A stretch of DNA of 64,000 bases from Lysinibacillus pakistanensis (GTDB lineage Bacteria > Bacillota > Bacilli > Bacillales_A > Planococcaceae): the NCBI RefSeq assembly GCF_030123245.1, contig NZ_CP126101.1:680501-744500 (forward strand). Reading direction: 5' to 3'. Below are positions 55,266 through 64,000 of the stretch, piece after piece. The notes under the pieces were generated by a model, which worked only from the letters and a program-made list of their open reading frames with translations, ran no database searches and was not told where the DNA came from. How positions within the stretch are numbered: position 1 is the first letter of the stretch; every line of letters begins with the position of its first letter. The position numbers were made by a program, and so were the translations under genes.

Positions 55266-56690
55266 CTAGAATCTAAAGTATATAAATGGATTATGTGTTG
55301 CGTTGACTAAAAACATTGTGATAAAGAGTAACAGTGCACCATAGTAAATTGTTTGTCCAAGACGTAGGCTCCAGTCAAATGTTAGAGAACTAGTAGCTCT
55401 TTGTTCACTCCAAGTTTGATATAGTCGATAGATTGGCATTGCGAAAATAATGGCAATGACAAAATAAACTGCATAATCCTTTGTTAGTAATATCGTTTCA
55501 TAATTATAAAGTGCTGCATCGGATAGTCCAAACATCGTTTTGATAAAGCTAAAAGCATATGTAAAGTCATTCGCTCTAAAGAATACCCAGCCGATCATCA
55601 CAATAATAAGTATATAAATATGGCGTAGGAAACGAGGTATACGTTCTAGCCATTTTAAAAGCACCCATTTTTCAAGGCAAATTAATAGTCCATAATAAAA
55701 GCCCCATGCCATAAACGTCCAGCTGGCTCCGTGCCAAAAGCCTGTTAATGTCCAAACTATTAATAGATTTCGATAAAGCTTCCATTCATGGCTAACACGA
55801 CTGCCACCAAGTGGGAAGTAAACATAATCTCTAAACCAGCTGCTGAGTGATATATGCCAACGACGCCAGAAGTCTGTTACTGATTGGGCAATATATGGAT
55901 AGTTAAAGTTCTCCTCAAATTTAAAGCCAAATATCCTCGCTAACCCGATGGCCATATCACTATAGCCTGAGAAGTCAAAATAAATTTGAAGCGAGTACGC
56001 TAGAATTCCTATCCACGCAGTCCCTGTTGTTAAATCTCCGCCTGATAAACTAAAGACATGATCAGCAACCTCGCCCATTGGATTGGCAATCAATACTTTT
56101 TTAGCTAACCCTTGTACAAAACGACGGGTACCAATCATCCAGTCCTCCGCTGTGGAGAGTCGTTTTTTAATTTGCTCTGCAACTGTCTGGTAGCGTACAA
56201 TCGGTCCTGCCACAAGCTGAGGAAACAATGTAATGAAGAGTGATAAGTCCAAAAAGTTACGTTGGGCTTTAACATCCTTTCGATAAACATCAATTACATA
56301 GCTAAGAGCCTGGAACGTGTAGAATGAAATGCCAATTGGAAGAGGTACAGCTTGCCATTCAATTGCTTCCTCTAAATAGTTGTTTATGATGTCCACAAAA
56401 AAGCCGGCATATTTGTAATAGCCTAGAATAGCTAAGTTACTGAAAATTACTAACCAAAGAAGGGCTTTTCGTTTAGACTGCGAAATCGTATTTTCAATGA
56501 CTATGCCCAAAATATAGTTAAGTAAAATCGAAATCATCATTAAAAGTACATATTTCGGTTCGCCCCATGCGTAAAAGAATAGGCTAGCCAATAGTAAAAT
56601 CGTGTTGCGTAACATCTTTGGAGAGATGAAGTACACAATGAGTACTAATGGCAAAAAGACATATAAAAATATAAGGCTACTAAAAACCAT
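55266..56690 (-). CDS. MBOAT family O-acyltransferase (AlgI/PatA-like)
   Basis: The 474-residue protein has about 11 membrane helices and opens FSSLIFLYVFLPLVLIVYF, the AlgI-type start. LPIGISFYTFQALSYVIDVY near 120, DFSGYSDMAIGLARIFGFK near 240, and the catalytic histidine in LTGFWHGASWTFMAWG near 318 identify the MBOAT family. It would move acetyl groups across the membrane for the DHHW partner, acetylating the S-layer glycan, the wall polymer or peptidoglycan. The start faces away from S-layer gene 2 across a 505-base spacer. Confidence 0.92.
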   Translation of the reverse strand: MVFSSLIFLYVFLPLVLIVYFISPKMLRNTILLLASLFFYAWGEPKYVLLMMISILLNYILGIVIENTISQSKRKALLWLVIFSNLAILGYYKYAGFFVDIINNYLEEAIEWQAVPLPIGISFYTFQALSYVIDVYRKDVKAQRNFLDLSLFITLFPQLVAGPIVRYQTVAEQIKKRLSTAEDWMIGTRRFVQGLAKKVLIANPMGEVADHVFSLSGGDLTTGTAWIGILAYSLQIYFDFSGYSDMAIGLARIFGFKFEENFNYPYIAQSVTDFWRRWHISLSSWFRDYVYFPLGGSRVSHEWKLYRNLLIVWTLTGFWHGASWTFMAWGFYYGLLICLEKWVLLKWLERIPRFLRHIYILIIVMIGWVFFRANDFTYAFSFIKTMFGLSDAALYNYETILLTKDYAVYFVIAIIFAMPIYRLYQTWSEQRATSSLTFDWSLRLGQTIYYGALLLFITMFLVNATHNPFIYFRF

Positions 56691-57116
56691 TCCTTCAAAT
56701 CCCCATCTCTTATTTATATTGTAAATGCATCTACATGGTCACTGTGTAAGATTGCCATATACAATGCTTATACCGCTATAAACGGTTTAAAACATCCAAA
56801 ATAACTGATAATCTGCAAAACTGCTAGAAAGTTCTAATATAATCAAGGAAATGCATGAATAAATTACCTACCTTATTGTAACGTAAATTCACGAATTGTT
56901 CACCAGTGGATTTTTACTAAATAATGGGTAAAAGTCGATTTTTGTCGAAATTTAGTTGGTAAAAATGACATGGGTAATATGGTATATTTTTCGCATGGCA
57001 GTAAGGTTTGTATGTTAATTTTAAGGATGGATGCTTACCATCTTTTTAAGTAAAATATGGTTATAAACCCTCTATAAATCTAACGTTACCACATATTTCA
57101 TTCCAAATCTTGCCCT
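56691..57116. other. Divergent non-coding spacer between the AlgI-like gene and S-layer gene 2
   Basis: No gene is visible. The stretch is AT-rich and presumably carries the minus-strand promoter for the O-acetylation pair and upstream control sequence of the S-layer gene, but I cannot point to a specific operator. Confidence 0.5.
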
Positions 57117-57146
57117 TTGAAATTTATTATCTTGTAATCTTATAAT
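57117..57146 (+). promoter_or_regulatory. SigA-type promoter of S-layer gene 2
   Basis: TTGAAA (57117-57122), an 18-base spacer and a perfect TATAAT (57141-57146), about 50 bases before the start codon. The binding site CTAGGAGGT precedes the ATG. Confidence 0.7.
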
Positions 57147-57195
57147 AGATTCGTAGTCACCAAAAGTGGCTAATTTATCTAGGAGGTTATTGCAT

Positions 57196-60100
57196 ATGAA
57201 ACAAAAATATAGTAAGTGGGTTGTCGGCGCAGCATCAGCAGCCCTAGTAGCATCAGCAATCGTACCAGTAGCAAGCGCAGCAAGCTTTTCTGATATTGAA
57301 TCAAGTGACCACAAGGAGGCTATCTTAGCATTAGCAGATGCTAAAATTGTAGCTGGTTATCCAGATGGAACATTCAAGCCAAATGCAGTTGTTACTCGTG
57401 GGAACGTAACAAAATTCTTAGGGAAATGGTTAGTATCTGAAAACTATGAGATTCCTACAGATTATGCTACAGAAGCACGCTTCACTGACCTACCAACAAC
57501 AGCTCCAGACAAAGAGTTATTACAATATGCAGCTCTTGTAAAAGATGCTGGCGTATTCAAAGGCTCAAATAACCAATTAATGCACACAAATAACATGAAC
57601 CGTGAGCAAATGGCAGTTGTTTTAGTACGTGCTATCAAAACGGTTTATAACGTAGATTTAGTGGCAGATTATAAAGAATCTGACTTCAAATCAACAATCA
57701 CTGATTTAGACAAAGCTACAGCTACTGAAAATCGTGAAGCAATCATCGCGTTAGAATATGCTGGACTTACAAACGTGAAAGCGTTCAATCCTAAAAACAC
57801 ATTAACACGCGGTCAATTTGCATCATTCTTACACCGTACAATTTCTAACATCGGTGAAGAAGCACCTTTAACTGTTAAAGAAACTAAAGTTGTAGATGCA
57901 ACTACATTAGAAGTTACACTTTCTGATGACAAAAAACATACAGTAACATTACCAACTCCACTTCCAGAAAATAAAGAAACAAATGTAGAGTTTGTAATTG
58001 ATGGTAAAACTTATTCAGCTGTAGTTACATATGTAACTGAGTTAAAAGTAAAAACTGTTGATGCAGTCAATGCAAAAACATTAGCAGTAACATTCAACAA
58101 ACCAGTTGAAACAGAAAAAGCTAAATTTGAGCTTAAAAAAGATGGCTTCAAATCTAACTTTACTTCTATTACATGGAACGAAGACAAAACTGTTGCAACA
58201 ATTGAATTAACTAGCAAAATTACAAAAGGCGAATTCACAGTTAGCGTATCTGGCGTTGCTGATCAAGCAGTAACTAGCACTGTGAAAACGGAAGACGAAA
58301 AAGTTGCTGGTATTGAAATTCTTGGTGAAGTAGCCCCATCTACAAGCAACACAACAGCTACAGTTGGCTTCCAAGTAAAAAACCAATATGGTGAAGATAT
58401 TACAAAGCTTAATGCTTCTGCTTTAACATTAACTGCTGCAGGCGCTGATTCAGCTGTTGCTAATGCAGATGGCTCTATCACAATTACAAAAGCTGCAGGA
58501 CTTAAAGAAGGCGATAAAGTAGTTGTGACTGCTATCCACGGTCAAACTGCAACAACAACTACTAAAACTGTAACAGTTTCTGCTAAAACTGTAGCATCTG
58601 ATATTGCTATTGGCGCTCTTTATAATAAAGATGGCAAAGCATTCAGTGAAGATGTTAATTTAGCAAAAGATAAATTCTATCTTCCTGTTACTGTAAAGGA
58701 TCAATATGGTAAAGAAATTACTGATCTTAACCGTTTAAATGGAGCAAATTCTGAAGTTCTTGTAACAAACACAAACCAAGCTGTTGCAACATTCGGTGCG
58801 TTTGAAAAACAAACTATCGACGGAAAAGATGTAATCGTATTACCTGTTACAAACATCGTAGCAGCAGGTGACACAAACGTAATCGTGATTGCTAAAGCAA
58901 CTGGTAAAAACGGTCAAACTGCAGTGAAGGTAGCTGAGGGTGTACGTGCTGATTCAGTTACATTAGGAGCGCCAACAAAAGTTGTCACTGCTGGAGCAGA
59001 TATTTTATTCCCATTATCTGTATTAGATAAACAAGGCAATGCTATTAAAGAAGCTACTGCATTAAACGGCACTAAAGGTATCACAATTACTGGCGGTACT
59101 TTATTTGAAAAAGACGGTGAGCTTTATGCAAAAGTAGCAGGCGCTGGCGTAGTAGAAAACACACCTGTAACAGTTGTTGTTACTTCTTCAACTGGTAAAG
59201 TGGCTACACAAACAGTTATTCCTAAAGCTGCAACTGCACCTAAAGTAATTACTGGCTTAGATAACAAAGTAAGCACATCTATCCGTGAACTTACAGGTGC
59301 TAAAGTTGACATCTCAGCAAAAGACATCGTAGTGGAGGATCAATTTGGTCAGGTAATTTCTACAGACGAACTTCTTGCAAAACTTGCAACTGCAGACTAC
59401 ACAATTAAAGCATTTACAGATGCTGATGCACCATTTACTGTAACTGGTGAAATTAAAAATGCTGCTAACAACAAAATTACAGTAGAATACAAAGCAGGCG
59501 CTACGAAAACGACTGCAAACGTTACATTTAAGCTTGTAAAAATTGCAGATAACACTGCTAACGAAGCAAGCTCTTACTCAAAACAATTCTCAGTAGTAAA
59601 AGATAGCTCATTCACTTCTTATAAAGTAGAAGATATCAAACCTATCTATGTAACTGATGGTGCTATCCCAGCTGGTTATGGTAAAGATATCGTAGTAAAA
59701 GCTGTAACAGCAAATGGTGGAGAAGTTACACTTTCAGCTGGCTCTGATTACACTGTAAAATCAGCAGTTCTTACAAGTGTAGCTGATGGTAATATTACGA
59801 CTACTGACGCTGCTAATGTAGTGTTTGATAAAGATGCAAAAACAGCAACTGCAAAAGTAACAATTACAATCAATGCTACAGGTGAAGAAATCGTTAAAGA
59901 TGTAACTTTCTCTAACGTTGCACCTAAAGTTGAAAAAGTAGCTGTTGTAGAAAACAACAAAGCTGCTAACTTTATTGCAGGTGAATCTGTGAACCTTGTA
60001 ACAACTCACTCTTACAATGTAGATACAACATTCAATTTAGATGCATTCTTCGGTTTAGCGGACGTAGTTGTTACTGACCAATACGGTGTAATGGCACAAG

Positions 60101-60330
60101 TTGATGAGAATGGTGCTAACAAAGGTAAAGCAACATTCAACGGTGTTGCAACTGCTGCTACAACTTTAACTTTATCTAAAGTTTCTGGTGAAGTAGTATT
60201 CAGCAATAACGGTACTGATACTGCAGCTGCTACAGGTAAAGCAAACGACGTATTCAATGCTCGTGTGAACATTGGTGGTCAAAGTGCAACACCTGTAAAA
60301 GTGACAGCAAAACAGGACTTCAATAAATAA
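57196..60330 (+). CDS. S-layer protein 2 with three N-terminal SLH domains
   Basis: This 1044-residue protein has a Sec signal ending VASAIVPVASAA (cleavage near 29), nearly identical to that of S-layer protein 1, and three SLH domains (about 31-75, 95-140, 160-205) with GYPDGTFKPNAVVTRG, EQMAVVLVRAI and LTRGQFASFLHRTI. The remainder is a chain of Thr/Lys/Ala-rich beta sandwich domains resembling bacterial Ig-like repeats (KVKTVDAVNAKTLAVTFNKP). The ATG at 57196 follows AGGAGGT; a start at 57166 is rejected. It is a paralogue of protein 1 in the SLH part and divergent afterwards. Codon use suggests high expression. Confidence 0.93.
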   Translation: MKQKYSKWVVGAASAALVASAIVPVASAASFSDIESSDHKEAILALADAKIVAGYPDGTFKPNAVVTRGNVTKFLGKWLVSENYEIPTDYATEARFTDLPTTAPDKELLQYAALVKDAGVFKGSNNQLMHTNNMNREQMAVVLVRAIKTVYNVDLVADYKESDFKSTITDLDKATATENREAIIALEYAGLTNVKAFNPKNTLTRGQFASFLHRTISNIGEEAPLTVKETKVVDATTLEVTLSDDKKHTVTLPTPLPENKETNVEFVIDGKTYSAVVTYVTELKVKTVDAVNAKTLAVTFNKPVETEKAKFELKKDGFKSNFTSITWNEDKTVATIELTSKITKGEFTVSVSGVADQAVTSTVKTEDEKVAGIEILGEVAPSTSNTTATVGFQVKNQYGEDITKLNASALTLTAAGADSAVANADGSITITKAAGLKEGDKVVVTAIHGQTATTTTKTVTVSAKTVASDIAIGALYNKDGKAFSEDVNLAKDKFYLPVTVKDQYGKEITDLNRLNGANSEVLVTNTNQAVATFGAFEKQTIDGKDVIVLPVTNIVAAGDTNVIVIAKATGKNGQTAVKVAEGVRADSVTLGAPTKVVTAGADILFPLSVLDKQGNAIKEATALNGTKGITITGGTLFEKDGELYAKVAGAGVVENTPVTVVVTSSTGKVATQTVIPKAATAPKVITGLDNKVSTSIRELTGAKVDISAKDIVVEDQFGQVISTDELLAKLATADYTIKAFTDADAPFTVTGEIKNAANNKITVEYKAGATKTTANVTFKLVKIADNTANEASSYSKQFSVVKDSSFTSYKVEDIKPIYVTDGAIPAGYGKDIVVKAVTANGGEVTLSAGSDYTVKSAVLTSVADGNITTTDAANVVFDKDAKTATAKVTITINATGEEIVKDVTFSNVAPKVEKVAVVENNKAANFIAGESVNLVTTHSYNVDTTFNLDAFFGLADVVVTDQYGVMAQVDENGANKGKATFNGVATAATTLTLSKVSGEVVFSNNGTDTAAATGKANDVFNARVNIGGQSATPVKVTAKQDFNK

Positions 60331-60342
60331 GATAGTTTTTCT

Positions 60343-60387
60343 AAACAGTGGAGATTCGAGTAAATCGAACGCTCCACTGTTTTTTTC
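60343..60387 (+). terminator. Terminator after S-layer gene 2
   Basis: ACAGTGGAG (60345-60353) pairs with CTCCACTGT (60372-60380), with an inner TTCGA/TCGAA pair, followed by seven Ts. Confidence 0.92.
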
Positions 60388-60507
60388 TGGTTAAAATACT
60401 AGAAAAGCTGGGCTATCAGTGTTGTGTTGGTATATTATGAAACTTTTGGTTTCTCTTACACGTATTATCATAGTAAAATAGATAAAACGTGTTGAGGAGT
60501 TGAACTG

Positions 60508-62001
60508 GTGAAGAAGCATACTTTATTTCAGGGCGCATTAATTGCTGCTCTAACAACAAGTGCTATTGTGGTACCGACTGCACAGGCAGCAGAAAAATTT
60601 ACGGATGTTGATTATACACAGGAATATGGGGCTGCTGTAAAGGACTTGGCGGTGCAGGGGATTATAAAAGGATATGCGGATGGTACATTTAAACCATTTG
60701 CTGATGTTACGCGTGGACAGGCTGCTAAAATTGTGGCCAATGTATTACACTTAGATACAAAGAATGTAGAAGACCCTAAATTTACTGATGTTAAGCCGAG
60801 TGACGACTATTATGGAGCTATTGCAGCCTTGGCAAATAAAGGGGCGTTACTAGGCTTGGCTGATGGTAGCTTTGGTGTCAATCAAGCTATTACACGTGAA
60901 CAATTAGCACAAATGTTAACGGCTGCTTACCAGTTAGAAAGCACTGACGTGGATAATTTACCCTTTACTGATATTGTGAAATATTCCGAAGCTTATTATG
61001 CGATAGCGCCATTGTTTGAAAATCAGATAACGAAGGGGATTACGCCAAATAGATTTGGATTAAAGGAGACTGTAAAACGTTCACAGCTTGCAGTATTTAT
61101 TCAGCGTATGGAGGCTATGCAGGCTAAACGAGTGACCCAAACGTTTACTGCAAAAGATCTTGATTCTAATTTTATTGAGGCATATGCAACAGATAATCAG
61201 TCGATAGATGGTGAGCATGAATCTTTCCGTATGTATCAAACTAATAGTGAAGTGAAAATTGAGGCATTACGAGAAGGATCAGGCTATTTTATGCTAATGG
61301 GCTACAATATCGATAATGAAGAAAATTTTGAAATGATAGAGATGATGAAATATAAAGTTACTGTCAGCAAAGTAGATGGTAAGCTTCAGATGAATTGCCA
61401 GCAATCCGATGAGGTGACTCCAGGCATAGCAATGCTGTTGGAGGAGGATTTAGGCTTTGATCCAAAAAACATTCAGCTAACAACGGCTGAAGGACATGCT
61501 GTAAGTGAAAAAGTATACAGCTATCAGCCAGTGAATTTTGAGGGCTGGGAAGAAGAAATGATTCCGAAAGGTGGAAGCTATGAGCTAAAGCTGTTGCAAG
61601 CAGGTGATTATATTGCAACATTATCAGACGGTAAAGGTCAATCAGTACGAGTTGGCATTCATGCCGAATCGAGCGGCTATGATATATATACAACGTCCGC
61701 AGTTGAAATAAACAGTGCATTTATTTCAATGAGTGATATTGGCTTCACAGTAAAGGATATAAAAGTAGAACAATATACAGGAGCAAGATATGATCATCAA
61801 ATCATCGATGCGGAGCTTTCCTCAGGGGGTATTACGATAAAGGGAGTAGCAAAAGAGGATTCGCTCTTCTCTATTCGTCTAACTGGTACAAAAGGTGAGA
61901 AGCTCTATGTTCATGGCATGATCTATGAAGTAAGTGGAGTCACAACGATGTATTATGAGTTTGCCACAGAAGAACAAATGAAGAATACACCCTTTTATTA
62001 A
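60508..62001 (+). CDS. SLH-domain cell surface protein
   Basis: The 497-residue protein has a signal peptide (AAL...VVPTAQAAE, cleavage near 27) and three SLH domains (about 30-75, 90-135, 150-200) with GYADGTFKPFADVTRGQAAK and GLADGSFGVNQAITREQLAQ. The C-terminal 290 residues form a beta-rich acidic domain I do not recognise. Sequence and codon use are less biased than in the two S-layer genes, so it is probably a minor surface protein sharing their anchor. The start is GTG at 60508 with TGAGGAG upstream. Confidence 0.88.
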   Translation: MKKHTLFQGALIAALTTSAIVVPTAQAAEKFTDVDYTQEYGAAVKDLAVQGIIKGYADGTFKPFADVTRGQAAKIVANVLHLDTKNVEDPKFTDVKPSDDYYGAIAALANKGALLGLADGSFGVNQAITREQLAQMLTAAYQLESTDVDNLPFTDIVKYSEAYYAIAPLFENQITKGITPNRFGLKETVKRSQLAVFIQRMEAMQAKRVTQTFTAKDLDSNFIEAYATDNQSIDGEHESFRMYQTNSEVKIEALREGSGYFMLMGYNIDNEENFEMIEMMKYKVTVSKVDGKLQMNCQQSDEVTPGIAMLLEEDLGFDPKNIQLTTAEGHAVSEKVYSYQPVNFEGWEEEMIPKGGSYELKLLQAGDYIATLSDGKGQSVRVGIHAESSGYDIYTTSAVEINSAFISMSDIGFTVKDIKVEQYTGARYDHQIIDAELSSGGITIKGVAKEDSLFSIRLTGTKGEKLYVHGMIYEVSGVTTMYYEFATEEQMKNTPFY

Positions 62002-62084
62002 AAGGTACCACGTTGTTGAAATCCTACTATGTCAATGAAATCAAGGTGTCAAATAAAAAAGTATAGCCCTTTTTCAAAAGGTAA

Positions 62085-62142
62085 GGTTTGTCTCCGTACC
62101 GACTGAGTGCTTTCCTGGGGGCGTCCGATGAGCCACTCAGTC
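62085..62142. repeat. Short hairpin repeat, inverted and internally shortened relative of the element at 62432
   Basis: GACTGAGTG (62101-62109) and CACTCAGTC (62134-62142) are perfect inverted arms. Read on the minus strand, GGCTC-TCG-CGCCC-GGAAAGC-ACGGA lines up with the right half of the 62432-62560 element, while the arm sequence is different. It therefore looks like a shortened copy in the opposite direction. Confidence 0.7.
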
Positions 62143-62431
62143 TACACTTCAACCAACCACTACTCAAAGTATCTACTTTCGGCATTTTTGTAGTGATAAA
62201 TTGATGATTTAGCCATTTCATTATTTATTATTGAATAAGTATAGTGCCTTGGTAACATTTTTCTATGCAAAAGCAGATTAGCACTTTATGTAAAGTTACG
62301 AAGTAGTTTTATGCATAAAATAGGTTGGCAGCTAAAGAATTTTACCCCTATTCTATCCATTTAATGATGATGGGTAACATGCCTTTACTTTACTTTTGAG
62401 AGAAGAAAATATTTAAAATTTTAACTATTGC
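62143..62431. other. Spacer between the two hairpin repeats
   Basis: I see no gene, promoter or structure that I can support in these 289 bases. Confidence 0.5.
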
Positions 62432-62560
62432 TGATTGGAGTGGAAGGCTACTCGACTCCCGTGGGATTAGCGAGACAGACGAGACCCTGCACGGAGCGTC
62501 AGCGCAGGAAGCGGCTCGTCGCTCGCCCACTGGAAAGCGAGTAGCCTGGAACGGAAATCA
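62432..62560. repeat. Bacillaceae-type intergenic hairpin repeat (129 bp)
   Basis: The element begins TGATT and ends AATCA. GGCTACTCG (62446-62454) pairs with CGAGTAGCC (62538-62546), GTGGG (62461) with CCCAC (62526), CGAG (62471) with CTCG (62522) and GACGAG (62478) with CTCGTC (62515), giving one long imperfect hairpin. It is GC-rich against its AT-rich surroundings. The pattern is familiar from repeated intergenic sequences of Bacillaceae genomes that are often mis-annotated as small ORFs. Confidence 0.75.
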
Positions 62561-62614
62561 CCTTCATTTTGACTTAGTATTCACGAAATTTCCATTTTGA
62601 TTTTCAACACTATA

Positions 62615-62641
62615 AAACCTCCCTAGCTTACAGGGAGGTTT
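62615..62641 (-). terminator. Terminator of the minus-strand HlyD-like gene
   Basis: AAACCTCCCT (62615-62624) pairs with AGGGAGGTTT (62632-62641) over 10 bp. On the minus strand a short T run follows. Confidence 0.82.
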
Positions 62642-62649
62642 CTGATATG

Positions 62650-63909
62650 TTAAAAGACAATATATTTTACATAGTCTTTCCATCCTATTTCTTTAAACTG
62701 TTGCCATTCAATCCTTTTTACTGGCATAGAACGGAAGGTACGGGCTAAGATATTACGTTTTTCATTATCAATCATCGGTGTCCCAGCTTCCATATAGCCT
62801 GTAAAAATTGTAGCATCTGCCGTTTTGAAGGCAACATCTATATCCTCAAGACGAATCTTACCGTCTTCACCAATCATATAAACACTCTGTTGGCCCTTCT
62901 TTGTGGACTTTATCCAAGTAGAATCAATTTTATAGGCATCAAAGGCTTCATTTACAATAATGGAGGCCTGACCAACTGTAGAGAATGGAATGTTGTCTAA
63001 AACATTGTCCTGCTGCAATATGACCTCATAGCTTGAAGGCTGTGGCATCTTTACTGATTTAGCTAATTCATTCGCCCAATGCGATTCATTATTAGTTGCG
63101 ATTAGTTGTTTTTGAAGCACAATGCCAGATAAATCATCCTCATAATGTTGCAAGTCAAAATTAACAGTTTGTCCATCCTTTACCTTCTGCCATTCATCCT
63201 CAGATAAATAGGCAAGCATGGATTTTTCTAATGAATAAATTTCAAATGTTACTGCACCAGCTTCTTCCATTATGTTTGAGATAACGCCGTCAACTGGGCT
63301 GATAACACCTTGGCGTGCCTGAATTTGGGCTATTTGTGCATCCATTAATGCTACTTGTCTAGTTGCCTCTGCGATATGACGATTTAATATCGCCACTGCA
63401 GAAGAAGGAGAATTTTGCTGGCCTAATTCTAATTTAACCGTGACATTTAGCTTATCACTAATTTGATCTGTATCGATAGAGCTTTTAGGTTTGCTTTGCC
63501 CACCATATTCCGATTCTATCTGTGCTAAAGCGGATTCTAGATCATTTAATTCCGTTTCATAAGCATCACGCTCAGCTTCAAGCTTTGTTAATTCATCGTC
63601 AACTTCTTCTGTTTTATAGGTAGCTAGTACATCGCTGCTGCGAACTTCCTGGCCACGTTTTACATCGATTGCAGAAAGGCTTTTTGCATCTGCGGAGATG
63701 GTATATGTTTGTGCTGGAGCAACTATTGCGTCCTTTTTGATTGTTTCTACGCGATCACCAACAGTAGCTCTTTGGAATTCATCGATAAAATAGGAACGAG
63801 CAACCTTACTGTCATCTTTAAATACAAAATAAGCATTCACGCCGATTAGTATCGCTAGCACAATCATACTCAAACTTGTCCAAGGTCTGGATTTAATAAA
63901 GCGCATCAT
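62650..63909 (-). CDS. HlyD-like membrane fusion/adaptor protein
   Basis: The 419-residue protein has one N-terminal membrane helix (about 10-27), an outer half-barrel with a lipoyl-like segment (ISADAKSLSAIDVKRGQEVR), a coiled-coil hairpin (ELTKLEAERDAYETELNDLE and IAEATRQVALMDAQIAQIQA), then a second half-lipoyl motif (ISPVDGVISNIMEEAGAVTF) and beta-barrel domains. That is the adaptor layout of secretion and efflux complexes, here in a Gram-positive. The ATG at 63909 overlaps the upstream TGA as ATGA, and AAGGGGG precedes it. It probably works with the membrane protein encoded upstream. Confidence 0.85.
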   Translation of the reverse strand: MMRFIKSRPWTSLSMIVLAILIGVNAYFVFKDDSKVARSYFIDEFQRATVGDRVETIKKDAIVAPAQTYTISADAKSLSAIDVKRGQEVRSSDVLATYKTEEVDDELTKLEAERDAYETELNDLESALAQIESEYGGQSKPKSSIDTDQISDKLNVTVKLELGQQNSPSSAVAILNRHIAEATRQVALMDAQIAQIQARQGVISPVDGVISNIMEEAGAVTFEIYSLEKSMLAYLSEDEWQKVKDGQTVNFDLQHYEDDLSGIVLQKQLIATNNESHWANELAKSVKMPQPSSYEVILQQDNVLDNIPFSTVGQASIIVNEAFDAYKIDSTWIKSTKKGQQSVYMIGEDGKIRLEDIDVAFKTADATIFTGYMEAGTPMIDNEKRNILARTFRSMPVKRIEWQQFKEIGWKDYVKYIVF

Positions 63910-64000
63910 CCTAACCCCCTTGTAATCCATTCTTGTAAAGGCAACACACTAATCATTCCTACAAAAACAGCCATTAGCACATGAAGAATAATTATTTTTG
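63906..64000 (-). CDS. C-terminal end of a membrane protein (partial)
   Basis: This minus-strand frame enters from the right edge and stops with TGA at 63908-63906. The visible 30 residues contain a membrane helix (IIILHVLMAVFVGMISVLPL) and the ending QEWITRGLG. Too little is present to name a family. The stop overlaps the start of the HlyD-like gene, so the two are translationally coupled and probably functional partners. Confidence 0.7.
   Translation of the reverse strand, partial: KIIILHVLMAVFVGMISVLPLQEWITRGLG

Overview
The window looks like a chromosomal segment of a low-GC, spore-forming, flagellated Gram-positive bacterium of the Bacillaceae/Planococcaceae type, most like Lysinibacillus. 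I infer this from the atp-murA-spoIID-spoIIQ-spoIIID-mbl-flhO-flhP-fabZ-ywpF-ssbB-ywqA gene order shared with Bacillus subtilis, from GGAGG-type ribosome binding sites, and from very large SLH-type S-layer proteins. The species name is an inference, because no rRNA or tRNA gene is present.

Region 1 (1-11.6 kb) is conserved core: the 3' end of the F1 ATPase operon (atpA end, atpG, atpD, atpC), a small DUF1146 membrane protein, murA, three sporulation genes (spoIID, spoIIQ, spoIIID), the actin-like mbl, two flagellar rod/hook genes, an EpuA-type small protein and fabZ. The 615-base gap before murA holds a candidate structured RNA of about 271 nt, closed by an 11-bp perfect stem plus 5 further pairs. 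The gap before mbl holds a second structured element.

Region 2 (11.7-21.4 kb) is less conserved: a small unknown protein, a lipoprotein, ywpF, a tail-less competence-type ssbB, a SNF2 helicase/SWIM protein pair, an IDEAL-domain protein, an unusual short flagellin under a SigD-type promoter, and a NERD/zinc-ribbon gene broken by one frameshift.

Region 3 (21.6-62 kb) is a surface-layer and glycan locus. It opens with wecC-tagA (ManNAc-type secondary wall polymer) and a 1332-residue S-layer protein with three SLH domains. Then come a TPR/O-antigen-ligase-like pair, a Wzm/Wzt exporter whose Wzt has a C-terminal glycan-binding domain, and a methyltransferase plus kinase-like/coiled-coil pair that looks like a split WbdD-type chain terminator. 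These are followed by several glycosyltransferases, a GT39 / polyprenyl-sugar synthase / DUF2304 / small flippase cassette, rmlACBD for dTDP-L-rhamnose, a polyprenyl sugar-phosphate priming transferase, and the precursor genes galU, galE, pgi and pgcA. An AlgI/AlgJ-type O-acetylation pair, a second S-layer protein (1044 residues) and a third SLH protein (497 residues) close the locus. The layout suggests synthesis, length control, export, ligation and acetylation of a rhamnose-containing glycan serving the S-layer or its anchor polymer. That functional assignment is inference.

Region 4 (62-64 kb) holds two related hairpin repeats and a minus-strand HlyD-like adaptor following the end of a membrane-protein gene.

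The most notable non-coding signals are three intergenic arrays of a degenerate unit spaced 21 bp apart (exactly so at 21370 and 53969, nearly so at 20314), the candidate RNA at 3507-3777, the structured element at 7876-8002, and two hairpin repeats near 62 kb whose arms differ in sequence but stay complementary.
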